From positions 1 through 32,678 of the forward strand of contig CALACZ010000075.1 of the NCBI GenBank assembly GCA_937890735.1: a stretch of DNA of 32,678 bases, given 5' to 3'. A program made the translations under genes and the position numbers. The DNA is from an uncultured Bacillota bacterium. Its GTDB lineage: Bacteria > Bacillota > Clostridia > Oscillospirales > Oscillospiraceae. Positions within the stretch are counted from its first letter, which is position 1. The number at the start of each line of letters is the position of its first letter. Below the pieces are notes generated by a model, which had not been told where the DNA came from, made no database searches, and saw nothing but the letters and a program-made list of their open reading frames with translations. Below are positions 7,990 through 15,939 of this stretch, one piece after another.

Positions 7990-9504
7990 CTACTGCCGCA
8001 GCATATGCCTCAGCCAGAGGCGCTCCTGCGCGCCAATGAGCCCTGTCCAGCGCAAAAACGGCAGGAACACCAGCAGGAAAAACGTACAGCTCACCAGCAC
8101 ATACGGCAGGTCCGGCAGCATCGCGGGCGCGCACAGGCTTGCGCCCATGCCGCACAGCACGCACAGTGCCGCTTTGCACAAAAACGCGAGCTGCGGCGTG
8201 TGGTGCGTCAGCCGCAGCAGCAGCCGCAGGCTGAGGTAAAAATTCACCAGGTGCGTGAGGATAAAGCTCACCTGATACCCTGCGATGCCGCAGCGCGGCA
8301 GCAGCACATATAAAAGCACCGCGTCCAGCGCTGCCGTGACGGTGTTGTACCGCACGCAGGCGACCTGCTGCCCCAGCCCCTTGCACATCCCGTCCACGAT
8401 GGCGTCGAGATACAAAAACACCGCCATCGGCGCGAACTGCCGCAGATAAAAGCCGACTGTCTCGCGGTGATAAAGCAGCCTGCCAAGCTGCGGTGCGAGC
8501 AGAAACAGCAGTGCGGCGATACTTGCCGCGTATAGCAGCGCCGCGTGCAGGCATTTTTCAGTCAAGTGCCGGATGCGGATGCGCGAACCGGCGGCGCTGC
8601 ACCGCGCCAGCTCCGGCACGAGCAGCTCCGAGAGCACATAGATGATGGCGGCGGGGAACATGAGAATGGGGAACACCATGCCGCAGATCGTGCCGTATAC
8701 CGCCATCGACGCCGCCGAGCTGCCGCTGTGGCGCGTCAGTCCGTGCGGGATGAGAAACTGCTCGAGAAGCGCCAGCCCCGCCCGCAGATACGCGCTCAGC
8801 GCCAGCGGGACGCAGAGCCGCCGCAGGCGGCTTGCAAGATGCAGTCCGCGCGCGGGCGCGCCGAGTGCCGGAAGGTCGCGGCGGTAGAGGAGCAGCAGCC
8901 ACAAAAGCGCCATCGCCGACGCAGCGCCGCCGCCGAGCAAAATCGCGCAGCACGCGCGTGATGTGTCGCCCCGCGCCCAGAAGCGCAGCAGCAGAAACGT
9001 CGCCGCAAGCGACGCCAGCCGCTCCGCGACCTCCACGGTGACGAGCCGCCGTATTTTGCCGCACGCGGTAAAATAGCCGCTCACGATGGCGATCAGGCAG
9101 TCGAGCGGCAGCGTCAGCGCGCAGCAGCGCAGCCCTGCCGCGGCGCGCGTATCGTGGATGAAGCGCTCCGCGATGGGCAGCGAAAAGCCGTACAGCGCCG
9201 CCGCTGCGGCGCAGGAGATGACGCACCCGCACGCGAGACACAGGCGCATCGCCTGCCGCACGCCGCCGGGGCGGTTTTTGCCGTGCTCCTCGGCGCACAG
9301 ATACATCGCCGCTGTGCGCAGCCCCGCCAGCCCCACCGTCATGGCAAACGACCCGACGGTCAGGATGAGCTGTAACAGCCCGATCCCGCCCGCGCCGATC
9401 TCGCCGGAGAGATAGATCTGAAACAGCATCGAAACGCCGCGCAGCAGCAGATTTACGCCCGTCAGCAGCAGCGCGTTTTGTAAGATCGACCGCCCGTCCC
9501 GCAA
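7990..9504 (-). CDS. Oligosaccharide/lipid flippase, SpoVB-like (MOP superfamily)
   Basis: A polytopic membrane protein of the MOP exporter superfamily, in the branch with SpoVB, MurJ and Wzx, which flips lipid-linked sugars across the membrane. The 504 residues contain about 14 hydrophobic helices, starting with SILQNALLLTGVNLLLRG, close to the N-terminus of SpoVB-type proteins. The TTG at 9504 is preferred because GGGGGTGA lies 4 nt upstream, close to the full anti-Shine-Dalgarno complement, and because the protein then starts at the family's usual place. The nearest in-frame ATG (9522) lies inside a terminator hairpin with no ribosome site. The 3' arm of that hairpin contains the ribosome site. 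No glycosyltransferase cluster adjoins it, so a role in peptidoglycan or spore cortex precursor transport is plausible but not shown. Confidence 0.82.
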   Translation of the reverse strand: MRDGRSILQNALLLTGVNLLLRGVSMLFQIYLSGEIGAGGIGLLQLILTVGSFAMTVGLAGLRTAAMYLCAEEHGKNRPGGVRQAMRLCLACGCVISCAAAAALYGFSLPIAERFIHDTRAAAGLRCCALTLPLDCLIAIVSGYFTACGKIRRLVTVEVAERLASLAATFLLLRFWARGDTSRACCAILLGGGAASAMALLWLLLLYRRDLPALGAPARGLHLASRLRRLCVPLALSAYLRAGLALLEQFLIPHGLTRHSGSSAASMAVYGTICGMVFPILMFPAAIIYVLSELLVPELARCSAAGSRIRIRHLTEKCLHAALLYAASIAALLFLLAPQLGRLLYHRETVGFYLRQFAPMAVFLYLDAIVDGMCKGLGQQVACVRYNTVTAALDAVLLYVLLPRCGIAGYQVSFILTHLVNFYLSLRLLLRLTHHTPQLAFLCKAALCVLCGMGASLCAPAMLPDLPYVLVSCTFFLLVFLPFLRWTGLIGAQERLWLRHMLRQ

Positions 9505-9537
9505 AAAATCACCCCCGTCCATTCTATGGACGGGGGT
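9503..9537 (-). terminator. Terminator between trpB and flippase, overlapping a ribosome site
   Basis: Read on the minus strand, ACCCCCGTCCAT, loop AGA and ATGGACGGGGGT form a perfect 12-bp stem followed by GATTTTTTG. The T run is also the spacer and TTG start of the flippase, and GGGGGTGA of the 3' arm is its likely ribosome site. Confidence 0.85.
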
Positions 9538-9580
9538 AGACGAGTATGAGAAAAGCCTGCGATCGGGGAAGGGGAGATGC

Positions 9581-10963
9581 TTATTCCTGCCCGGGAACGT
9601 GCGGGAGCTTTGCAAAGCTGGCTTCCAGCTCCGCGTCGGTGGGGATGTAATCGCTCATCTCGCCGTTGTTGAACTTTTCATAAGCCACGAGGTCAAAATA
9701 GCCCGTGCCCGTCAGACCGAACACGATGGTCTTTTCCTCGCCGGTCTCGCGGCACTTGAGCGCCTCGTCAATGGCGGCGCGGATGGCGTGGCTCGATTCC
9801 GGCGCGGGCAGGATGCCCTCCACGCGCGCAAACAGCTCCGCCGCCTCAAAGACCTTCGTCTGCTCCACGGCGACGGCTTCCATATAGCCGTCGTGATAGA
9901 GCTGCGAGAGGATGCTGCTCATGCCGTGATAGCGCAGACCGCCGGCGTGGTTCGGCGCGGGGATGAAGCTGCTGCCGAGCGTATACATCTTGGCAAGCGG
10001 GCAGACCATGCCGGTGTCACAGAAGTCGTAGGCAAAGCGCCCGCGCGTGAAGCTGGGGCAGGAGGCAGGCTCGACGGCGATGATGCGGTAATCGCGCTCG
10101 CCGCGCAGCTTTTCGCCCATAAACGGCGAGATGAGACCGCCCAGATTGCTGCCGCCGCCCGCGCAGCCGATGATGATGTCCGGCACGATGCCGTACTTAT
10201 CCAGCGCCGCCTTCGTTTCCAGACCGATGACGCTCTGATGCAGCAGCACCTGATTGAGGACGCTGCCCAGCACATAGCGATAGCCCGGCGTGGACGTGGC
10301 GACCTCCACAGCCTCGGAGATGGCGCAGCCGAGCGAGCCGGTCGTGCCCGGGTGCTCCGCCAGAATTTTGCGACCGATGGCGGTCGTATCGGACGGCGAG
10401 GGCGTCACGCTCGCGCCGTAGGTGCGCATGACCTCGCGCCGGAACGGCTTCTGCTCATAGCTGACCTTGACCATATACACCTTGCAGTCCAGCCCCAGAT
10501 ACGCGCACGCCATGGAAAGCGCCGTGCCCCACTGACCAGCGCCGGTCTCGGTGGTCACGCCCTTCAGCCCCTGCTGCTTGGCATAATACGCCTGCGCAAT
10601 GGCGGAGTTCAGCTTGTGCGAGCCGGAGGTGTTGTTGCCCTCAAATTTATAATAGATCTTCGCGGGCGTTTGCAGCTTCTTTTCCAGGCAGTACGCCCGC
10701 ACCAGCGGCGACGGACGGTACATCTTGTAAAAATCGCGGATCTCCTGCGGGATGGGGATCTCCCGGTCGTCGTTATCCAGCTCCTGCCGGATCAGCTCGT
10801 CGCAGAATACGGGACGCAGATCCTCATAGCCCATCGGCTGACCCGTGCCGGGGTTCAGCAGCGGCGCGGGCTTATTTTTCATGTCCGCACGGACGTTATA
10901 CCAGCTCGTCGGCATCTCATTTTCAGAAAGATAGATCTTGTACGGGATTTGTTCGGTAGACAT
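9581..10963 (-). CDS. Tryptophan synthase beta chain, TrpB2 type
   Basis: A PLP enzyme that joins indole and serine to make tryptophan. The 460-residue protein is of the longer TrpB2 class (TrpB-like, found in archaea and many anaerobes), not the roughly 400-residue TrpB1. It has the extra N-terminal part (MSTEQIPYKIYLSENEMPTS), RPSPLVRAYCLEKKL, NTSGSHKLNSA with the PLP lysine at K117, ETGAGQWGTAL (139-149) with the catalytic glutamate, and the phosphate loop GCAGGGSNLGG. AAAGGAGA precedes the ATG at 10963; further upstream in-frame starts lie within the T-box leader and are not used. No trpA or other trp gene is in the window. The T-box leader with a UGG specifier shows that expression is tied to uncharged tRNA-Trp, which supports a tryptophan role over serine deaminase activity. 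Confidence 0.92.
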   Translation of the reverse strand: MSTEQIPYKIYLSENEMPTSWYNVRADMKNKPAPLLNPGTGQPMGYEDLRPVFCDELIRQELDNDDREIPIPQEIRDFYKMYRPSPLVRAYCLEKKLQTPAKIYYKFEGNNTSGSHKLNSAIAQAYYAKQQGLKGVTTETGAGQWGTALSMACAYLGLDCKVYMVKVSYEQKPFRREVMRTYGASVTPSPSDTTAIGRKILAEHPGTTGSLGCAISEAVEVATSTPGYRYVLGSVLNQVLLHQSVIGLETKAALDKYGIVPDIIIGCAGGGSNLGGLISPFMGEKLRGERDYRIIAVEPASCPSFTRGRFAYDFCDTGMVCPLAKMYTLGSSFIPAPNHAGGLRYHGMSSILSQLYHDGYMEAVAVEQTKVFEAAELFARVEGILPAPESSHAIRAAIDEALKCRETGEEKTIVFGLTGTGYFDLVAYEKFNNGEMSDYIPTDAELEASFAKLPHVPGQE

Positions 10964-11012
10964 ATGCAGTATCTCCTTTGCTATATTTGCAGCCTGCGGG
11001 AATTTTGGAAAT

Positions 11013-11313
11013 AAAAAAAAGACCTTCATCCCACAAACCCACTTGCGCGGTTTTTGTTGGGACAAAAGTCTGAAACTTCTGCGATGCCACCCAAATTGAC
11101 GATCACTCGTCCGCTCTGCGGCGTGCCGGTACACGCCTTTCCTTGGTAACGGGGGAAAAGCCCGTCAAAGCCTACTGCGGTCGCCCGGTTCAGCCCGCCC
11201 TCAGCGGTCCATTCCGCAAAAACACATCCGCTGCCCTTGCACCACCGGCAGCTCGCTGGGGGATGCGCATCTTCTGCGTACTCGTCCGCTTCACTGGTTT
11301 AAAGTCTTAACTT
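11013..11313 (-). promoter_or_regulatory. T-box riboswitch, tryptophan specific (UGG specifier)
   Basis: The transcribed leader of trpB2 shows all T-box parts. Stem I is closed by AGCGG (near 11291) and CCGCT (near 11206). Its AGTA bulge lies opposite the specifier loop GAATGGAC, with the codon UGG at 11211-11209. The stem I head AGCGAGCTGCCGGTGGTG (about 11256-11239) is the conserved distal-loop region. The T-box GGGTGGCATCGCAG lies at 11094-11080; its UGGC bulge would pair with a GCCA tRNA end, fitting a G73 discriminator. The terminator (about 11072-11013) has a 14-bp stem from AGACTTTTGTCCCA to TGGGATGAAGGTCT, then eight T. TTGGG before the T-box can pair with CCCAA to form the antiterminator. 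Uncharged tRNA-Trp should therefore turn on trpB2. The T-box core CATCGC differs from the common NACCGC. Confidence 0.92.
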
Positions 11314-11319
11314 GAGCGT

Positions 11320-11348
11320 AGTTTACTCGCTTTGCATCGAAATGTCAA
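11320..11348 (-). promoter_or_regulatory. Promoter of the T-box / trpB2 transcript
   Basis: TTGACA (11348-11343), a 17-bp spacer and TAAACT (11325-11320) on the minus strand. Transcription should start near 11313, just before stem I of the T-box. Confidence 0.85.
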
Positions 11349-11359
11349 GCACTTTTTCA

Positions 11360-11397
11360 AAAAATTTTAGCAGCCCGTGGAGAATCCGCGGGCTGCT
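11360..11397 (-). terminator. Terminator of the RsmE / membrane-protein transcript
   Basis: On the minus strand AGCAGCCCGCGG, loop ATTCT and CCACGGGCTGCT pair over 12 bp (one G-T) and are followed by AAAATTTTTTG. It lies just upstream of the T-box promoter and insulates it. Confidence 0.9.
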
Positions 11398-11409
11398 GAA
11401 AATTGAAAA

Positions 11410-12159
11410 TTACTTAAGCTGGAACGTGTAGTACACAGCCGCGATGAGCTCAAAGGCGATGGCGGCGAACATACAGTAGTAAGCGAGCAGCGAGCCGACC
11501 ACAACGCTTGCGATCAGGCACAGCAGCCACAGCGCGCAGGTGACCAGGATCGGCAGCGGCGCGAACGTCTTGGGGAAGAGCTGCAATTTCTTGCCGAACA
11601 GCGTGATGACGCCGTGTCCGCGATGGGCAAGATACGCCGTGAGCGCCGCGAGGACGATCACGATCGCCAGCAGCACCGTCCAGAACACGGACACGCCCGG
11701 CACGCAGCGGTAGAACGTCCACCCGGCAAGGAGCGTCACGAGCGACACCGTGAAGAACTCCGCATGATACAGCAGCTCGATGATGTACAGGCAGTAGACC
11801 GCGGCGTGCACGAAGTACAAAAGCCGCATCTGGTCGTTGAGATAGCGCCGCAGCACCAGCGCGCTGAATGCCGCCAGCAGCGCCACAGGCAGCACGTAGC
11901 CGCACACCGTGCCGATGACGCTCTTACGCGCGGCAATCAAGCCGACGATACTCGCCGCTGCAAGCACCAGCGCCGCGATCGCCACGATCTTCGCGGCGGG
12001 GTAGATGGCGTCAAAGCCGCCGACCGTGGCGTACACCCGCCCGATCGCGCGCAGCGCGAACACGGACGCGATCAGCAGCACCAGCGCTGCCATGACCTTG
12101 ATGACCGTAAAATCGCGCGGTTTCTGGTCGGCGCGGGAGTCTATCTTCTGATGAACCAT
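11410..12159 (-). CDS. Polytopic membrane protein of unknown function
   Basis: I do not recognise this 249-residue protein. After a short charged N-terminus (MVHQKIDSRADQKPRDFT) it has seven or eight hydrophobic helices, among them VMAALVLLIASVFALRAI, IVAIAALVLAAASIVGLIAA, VFWTVLLAIVIVLAALTAYL and LPILVTCALWLLCLIASVVV. No catalytic motif, charged membrane pair or soluble domain stands out. The loop HRGHGVITLFGKKLQLFPKT is the longest polar stretch. The ATG at 12159 is 20 nt after the RsmE stop and is preceded by AAAGGA about 11 nt upstream, so it is cotranscribed with rsmE and ends at the terminator at 11360-11397. Transporter or lipid-related roles are possible but unsupported. Confidence 0.75.
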   Translation of the reverse strand: MVHQKIDSRADQKPRDFTVIKVMAALVLLIASVFALRAIGRVYATVGGFDAIYPAAKIVAIAALVLAAASIVGLIAARKSVIGTVCGYVLPVALLAAFSALVLRRYLNDQMRLLYFVHAAVYCLYIIELLYHAEFFTVSLVTLLAGWTFYRCVPGVSVFWTVLLAIVIVLAALTAYLAHRGHGVITLFGKKLQLFPKTFAPLPILVTCALWLLCLIASVVVGSLLAYYCMFAAIAFELIAAVYYTFQLK

Positions 12160-12179
12160 ATCCAAATCAGTCCTTTTGT

Positions 12180-12914
12180 TTAATCGAGCGCGCCGTTTGC
12201 GAACAGCACGCACGTCAGCGCACACAGCGGCGCGGTCTCACAGCGCAGAATGCGCGGTCCAAGCGTGCAGATGCGAAGCCCCTTTTCCTGCGCCAGGGCG
12301 ACCTCCTCGGGCGTAAAGCCGCCCTCGGGACCTGTGACGATGGAAACGGACGGAGCATCGTTGCCGGAGAGCGCCGCGCGCAGGCTCAGCGCCTTTTCGT
12401 TTTCATACGGAAAGAGTACAAGTGCGCTCTGCGCCGCCCAGCTCAGCGCCTGCTCATAGGAATCGGCGGCAAGCACCTGCGGGATGACCCCGCGCCCGCA
12501 CTGACCGGCGGCGGACGCCGCGATCTTCTGCCAGCGCTCCAGCTTTTTGCCGAGCGAGACTTTGTCGGGGCGGGAAACGCACCGCGCGGACGGGAACGCG
12601 ACGATCTTGACCGCGCCGAGCTCCGTTGCCTTCTGGATGACGTGCTCGAATTTATCCGCCTTGGAAAACGCCATGAACACGCTACACCGGACCGCCGGCT
12701 CAGACTGCGATGCGCCGCTGGCATTCACCACAAGCGATACGCAGCCGGGCGCAACATCGCTGACCGTGCAGGTATAATCTGTGCCGCTGCCGTCGCAGAC
12801 GGCGACGCTGTCGCCGGTTTTGAGCCGCAGCACGCGCGCGTGCGCGGCGTTTTCACCGCTCAGCGTCAGAAAGCCGCCCTGCACCGAGCCGGGCGGGACA
12901 AAAAACCTGGGCAA
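12180..12914 (-). CDS. rsmE: 16S rRNA (uracil-1498-N3)-methyltransferase RsmE
   Basis: RsmE methylates N3 of U1498 in 16S rRNA of the small subunit, using S-adenosylmethionine through a SPOUT (knotted) fold. The 244-residue protein starts with LPRFFVPPGSV, matching the usual MPRFFV opening, then HARVLRLKTGDSVAVCDGSG of the PUA-like N-domain. The knot region shows SIVTGPEGGFTPEEVALA, GLRICTLGPRILRCETA and a closing ALTCVLFANG, all typical of the family. The TTG at 12914 is preferred: AGGAAGGCGG lies 10 nt before it. An ATG at 12941 lies at the expected transcription start and would be leaderless. A strong promoter sits at 12951-12979. Its common partner prmA is not adjacent; the gene is followed by an unknown membrane protein. 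Confidence 0.92.
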   Translation of the reverse strand: MPRFFVPPGSVQGGFLTLSGENAAHARVLRLKTGDSVAVCDGSGTDYTCTVSDVAPGCVSLVVNASGASQSEPAVRCSVFMAFSKADKFEHVIQKATELGAVKIVAFPSARCVSRPDKVSLGKKLERWQKIAASAAGQCGRGVIPQVLAADSYEQALSWAAQSALVLFPYENEKALSLRAALSGNDAPSVSIVTGPEGGFTPEEVALAQEKGLRICTLGPRILRCETAPLCALTCVLFANGALD

Positions 12915-12950
12915 GGAAAACCGACCGCCTTCCTGCAACATACTTTTGAC

Positions 12951-12979
12951 ATTATACCAGAAAGCGATCTGTTTCGCAA
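12951..12979 (-). promoter_or_regulatory. Promoter of rsmE
   Basis: TTGCGA (12979-12974), a 17-bp spacer and TATAAT (12956-12951) on the minus strand, with TGG before the -10 giving an extended -10. It supports the TTG start of rsmE at 12914. Confidence 0.82.
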
Positions 12980-13023
12980 GAGTAAAAGTATCGGCAAAAA
13001 TCTCTGCCGCGCGAAAAATCTGG

Positions 13024-13052
13024 TTGACAAATGCGAAAAGAGTGAGTATAAT
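13024..13052 (+). promoter_or_regulatory. Consensus promoter of tRNA-Leu
   Basis: TTGACA (13024-13029), a 17-bp spacer and TATAAT (13047-13052): a perfect sigma-A consensus, as expected for a stable RNA gene. It is divergent from the rsmE promoter. Confidence 0.93.
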
Positions 13053-13076
13053 AAACGAGCTTTCTGAAGAGCAGAT

Positions 13077-13161
13077 GCGGGAGTGCTGGAATAGGTAGAC
13101 AGGCACGTTTGAGGGGCGTGTGGCAACCGTCGTGTGAGTTCAAGTCTCATCTCCCGCACCA
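13077..13161 (+). tRNA. tRNA-Leu (anticodon GAG)
   Basis: A class II tRNA with a long variable arm. The acceptor GCGGGAG (13077-13083) pairs with CTCCCGC (13151-13157), followed by A73 and an encoded CCA (13159-13161). The anticodon stem CACGT/GCGTG encloses TTGAGGG with anticodon GAG at 13111-13113, reading CUC and CUU. The T arm holds GTTCAAGTC. It is a single-gene transcript between its own consensus promoter and terminator. Confidence 0.95.
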
Positions 13162-13196
13162 TGCGGAGTATCCTGCCGGGTACTCCGCATTTTCTT
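13161..13196 (+). terminator. Terminator of tRNA-Leu
   Basis: ATGCGGAGTA and TACTCCGCAT form a perfect 10-bp stem with a 10-nt loop, followed by TTTTCTT. The stem begins at the last base of the CCA end. Confidence 0.9.
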
Positions 13197-13251
13197 ATAT
13201 CCTTGTGACCTTTGCGTTTTGCACACGGCGTGTGCGAGTGGAGAAATGCCT

Positions 13252-14080
13252 ATGCAGATGAAAAGATCCAGATGCCTTGCGCTGCTGTTTGCGGCTTGGA
13301 TGCTGCTGTGCGCGCTTGGCGGCTGCGCACAGAGCGCGGCGGACGAAACGCAGCCTGCGGGCGATCTGCCCGTCATCCGCGTGGGAAGCGACGATTACCC
13401 GCCCTATAATTATGAGGACTCCAACGGGCAGCCGACGGGCATCGACGTCGATCTGGCGACCGAAGCCTTCCGCCGGATGGGCTATCAGGCGGTTTTTGTA
13501 ACGATAGACTGGGAGGACAAAAAGGAACGGGTCGAAAACGGCGAGATCGACTGCATCTGGGGCAACTTTTCCATCGACGGACGGGAGGACCAGTATAACT
13601 GGACACAGCCGTATATGTACAGCCGCCAGGTCGTGGCGGTCCGCCCGGATAGCGGCATTGAAACGCTTACCGACCTTGCCGGAAAGCGCATGGCGGTGCA
13701 GTCTACCACCAAGCCGGAGGAAATTTTCCTCAGCGGCAGCGACCCGCGCATCCCGGAGCTGGAGGAGGTCTTTTCGCTTCAAAACCGCCAGGCTGGTCTA
13801 TCCGTTCCTCTCCAAGGGCTACGCCGACGCCATCGCGGCGCACGAGACGGCGATCTTGCAGTGTATGTCTGATTATGATCTGGAATACCGCATTCTGGAC
13901 GAGCCGCTGCTGACCGTGAGGCTGGGCGTTGCGTTCGCACGCACGGACACGCGCGGGCTGGAGGCGGAGCTTTCGCAGGTGTTTGCCGAGATGCGCGCCG
14001 ACGGCACGCTGGAGAGCATCCTCGGAAGGTATCTCGACGAGCCGCAGAGATTCATGGAGGGAAGCGCCGATGCCGGTTAA
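13252..14080 (+). pseudogene. Solute-binding lipoprotein (SBP family 3), frameshifted
   Basis: In its intact form this would be a periplasmic-binding-protein-like lipoprotein of the amino-acid type (PBPb, SBP_bac_3). The first frame gives a signal peptide with lipobox LGGC (lipidated Cys25). It continues with PVIRVGSDDYPPYNYEDSNG, GIDVDLATEAFRRMGYQ and DLAGKRMAVQSTT. Near 13771-13800 the homology moves to the next frame (LVYPFLSKGYADAIAAHETA), which runs through LLTVRLGVAFARTD to the stop at 14080. A single extra base (or loss of two) explains this; unrepaired, the first frame stops at 13872. GTGGAG at 13238-13243 best fits the ATG at 13252. The hybrid kinase starts 11 nt before the stop, so the pair was a coupled sensing unit. 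A sequencing error is possible, but the neighbour is damaged too. Confidence 0.85.
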
Positions 14081-15738
14081 AAATGACCATAAGCGCGCCG
14101 TCCGGCGGCACGTTCTGGCACATATTCTGGCGGGCGCCGCGCTGTTTGCGGCGGCGTTTTTGACAGCCACGCGCGCGGATATGGACGCGGCGCAGCGCAG
14201 TATGCGCACAACGGCGAGCTATATCCGCGAGCAGTGCAGCCGCTATGACCGCATCGGGCTGGCGGCGGAGACAAAGAGCCTCATGCGCATTGCGGAGAGC
14301 AGCCGCCAGGTGGCGCACCATCTGAACGAGCAGCCAGGCACGGATGGAGCGCGGACGGGATGTGTATGTGTACTGCTATGTGCCGGAGCGGAACGTCTTT
14401 ACCTCCACGCCGCAGGTGATGCTGTATACACTGGCGGTCTATGTCCTGATCCTGGCGACCGTTTATATGCTTCGCCGCAGGATCACACACCGCTACCGCG
14501 CAGAGCAGGCGCGGGCGCAGGAGCAGTATGCGCAGAGCCTGCAGGATAAAAATGAACAGCTCAGCCGTGCCGTGGAGCAGGCGGACCGCGCCAACGCGGC
14601 AAAGACCAACTTCCTCTCGCGCATGACGCATGATATACGCACGCCGCTCAACGGCATCATCGGTCTTTTGGAGATCGACGCCGCGCACCCGGACGATACC
14701 GCGCTTGTGAACGCCAACCGCGAGAAAATGCGCATTGCGGCGAACCATCTGCTGGCGCTCATCAACGATATTTTGCAGATGAGCAAGCTCGAGAGCGGGG
14801 AAGTGACGCTCGCGCATGAGCTGGTGGATCTGAACCAGCTGGCAGCAGACATCCTGACCATCGTCGGCGACAAGGCGGCAGAGTCTGGCGTGACGATGGA
14901 ATACACGAGCGGACTTCCGCCTGCGTCGGTGCGCTGGGTGTACGGAAGCCCTGTCCATCTGCGGCAGATCTTTCTGAATATCTACTCCAACTGCATTAAG
15001 TATAATCATGTCGGCGGCAAGGTCACCTCGCGCGTGGAGAGCCTCGGGATCGAGAACTTCATCGTGACCTACCGCTGGACGATCACCGACACCGGCATCG
15101 GCATGAGCCAGGAGTTTTTGCAGCATATCTTCGACCCCTTTACGCAGGAGCGCAGCGACGTGCGCAGCGTCCGGCAGGGGACGGGACTTGGCATGACCAT
15201 CGTCAAGGGTCTGATCGAAAAGATGAACGGCACGATCGGGATCGAAAGCCGCGAGGGCGAGGGCTCGACGTTTACCATCACGCTGCCGTTTGAGATCGCT
15301 GAAAAGCCGCTGCTGCCGTCTGTGCAGAATGAAGTGCCGGATGGGAGCATCGCGGGGCTGCATCTGCTGCTGGCGGAGGACAACGCGCTCAACGCCGAGA
15401 TCGCCAAGACGCTGCTGGAGGACGCGGGCGCGCGGGTCACCGTTGTGACGGACGGCAGGCAGGCGGTGGAACTGCTGGAGGGAAGCGAGCCGGGGACGTT
15501 TGACGGTGTGCTGATGGACATGATGATGCCGGTAATGGACGGTCTGACCGCGGCACGCGCGATCCGCGCATTGCCGCGCGGCAATCTTGCGACCATTCCC
15601 ATCCTTGCCATGACGGCGAACGCCTTTGCCGAGGATGCGCAGCGGTGTCTCGACGCAGGGATGGACGCGCATCTGTCCAAGCCGCTGGAGCTGCCAAAGG
15701 TCATTCGCACCATTGCACGCTTCTGCCGCAGAAAATAA
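14070..15738 (+). pseudogene. Hybrid sensor histidine kinase / response regulator, broken in sensor region
   Basis: The natural start is the ATG at 14070, with GGAGGG 8 nt upstream. That frame encodes a first membrane helix (HILAGAALFAAAFLTAT) and an outer segment to about 14340, then loses homology and stops at 14549. The rest is in another frame from about 14344: VYVYCYVPERNVF, a second membrane helix (LYTLAVYVLILATVYML), and HisKA with FLSRMTHDIRTPLNG (phospho-His codon 14629-14631). The ATPase domain follows (DTGIGM, GTGLGM), then a receiver with VLMDMMMPVMDG (phospho-Asp codon 15517-15519). The cytoplasmic modules are complete. Only about 80 outer-face residues remain, fewer than I recall for relatives, so an internal deletion that also shifted frame is likely. 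A shortened protein starting at 14344 might be made but has no good ribosome site. Confidence 0.82.
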
Positions 15739-15741
15739 GCA

Positions 15742-15790
15742 GAAAACGGTCGCCGCGGCGGGCTGTCCCGCCGCGGTGACCGTTTTCTTT
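15742..15790 (+). terminator. Terminator after the hybrid kinase
   Basis: A long stem GAAAACGGTC.CCGCGGCGGG / CCCGCCGCGG.GACCGTTTTC with a CTGT loop and one internal mismatch, followed by TTTG. It ends the binding-protein/kinase unit. Confidence 0.88.
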
Positions 15791-15821
15791 GCCGAAATGC
15801 ACAAAAACAACTCAATTTTTC

Positions 15822-15850
15822 TTGACTTTTTTGCTGTAAAACCTTAAAAT
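15822..15850 (+). promoter_or_regulatory. Promoter of the NSS symporter
   Basis: TTGACT (15822-15827), a 17-bp spacer and TAAAAT (15845-15850). The start of transcription near 15857 leaves a leader of about 80 nt that carries a predicted RNA structure. Confidence 0.75.
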
Positions 15851-15872
15851 GGCAAAGAGAACAGACACGTGC

Positions 15873-15926
15873 AGAACGCGAGCCGGCAGCCTGTGCAGAT
15901 TGTATCCGCGCAGGCGTTCTCCGGCT
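15873..15926 (+). promoter_or_regulatory. Structured leader of the NSS symporter mRNA
   Basis: GCCTGTGC (15889-15896) pairs with GCGCAGGC (15908-15915) around an 11-nt loop. Around it, AGCCGG (15881-15886) can pair with CCGGCT (15921-15926), or AGAACGC (15873-15879) with GCGTTCT (15914-15920). The two outer pairings cannot both form fully, and CCGGCT lies about 5 nt before the ribosome site AAGGGGAAGG, so the switch could influence translation. It matches no riboswitch class I recognise. Confidence 0.45.
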
Positions 15927-15939
15927 GAAAGGGGAAGGA

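Noticed and set aside
13221..13235. GCACAC-GGC-GTGTGC inverted repeat before the binding-protein gene
   Set aside because: A 6-bp stem in GC-rich DNA is easily found by chance, and no promoter could be recognised next to it.
13219..13872. An intact shorter lipoprotein ending at 13872
   Set aside because: The last 30 or so codons after the frame break are Arg-rich with no family match, while the next frame continues the binding-protein homology exactly, so this is a frameshift.
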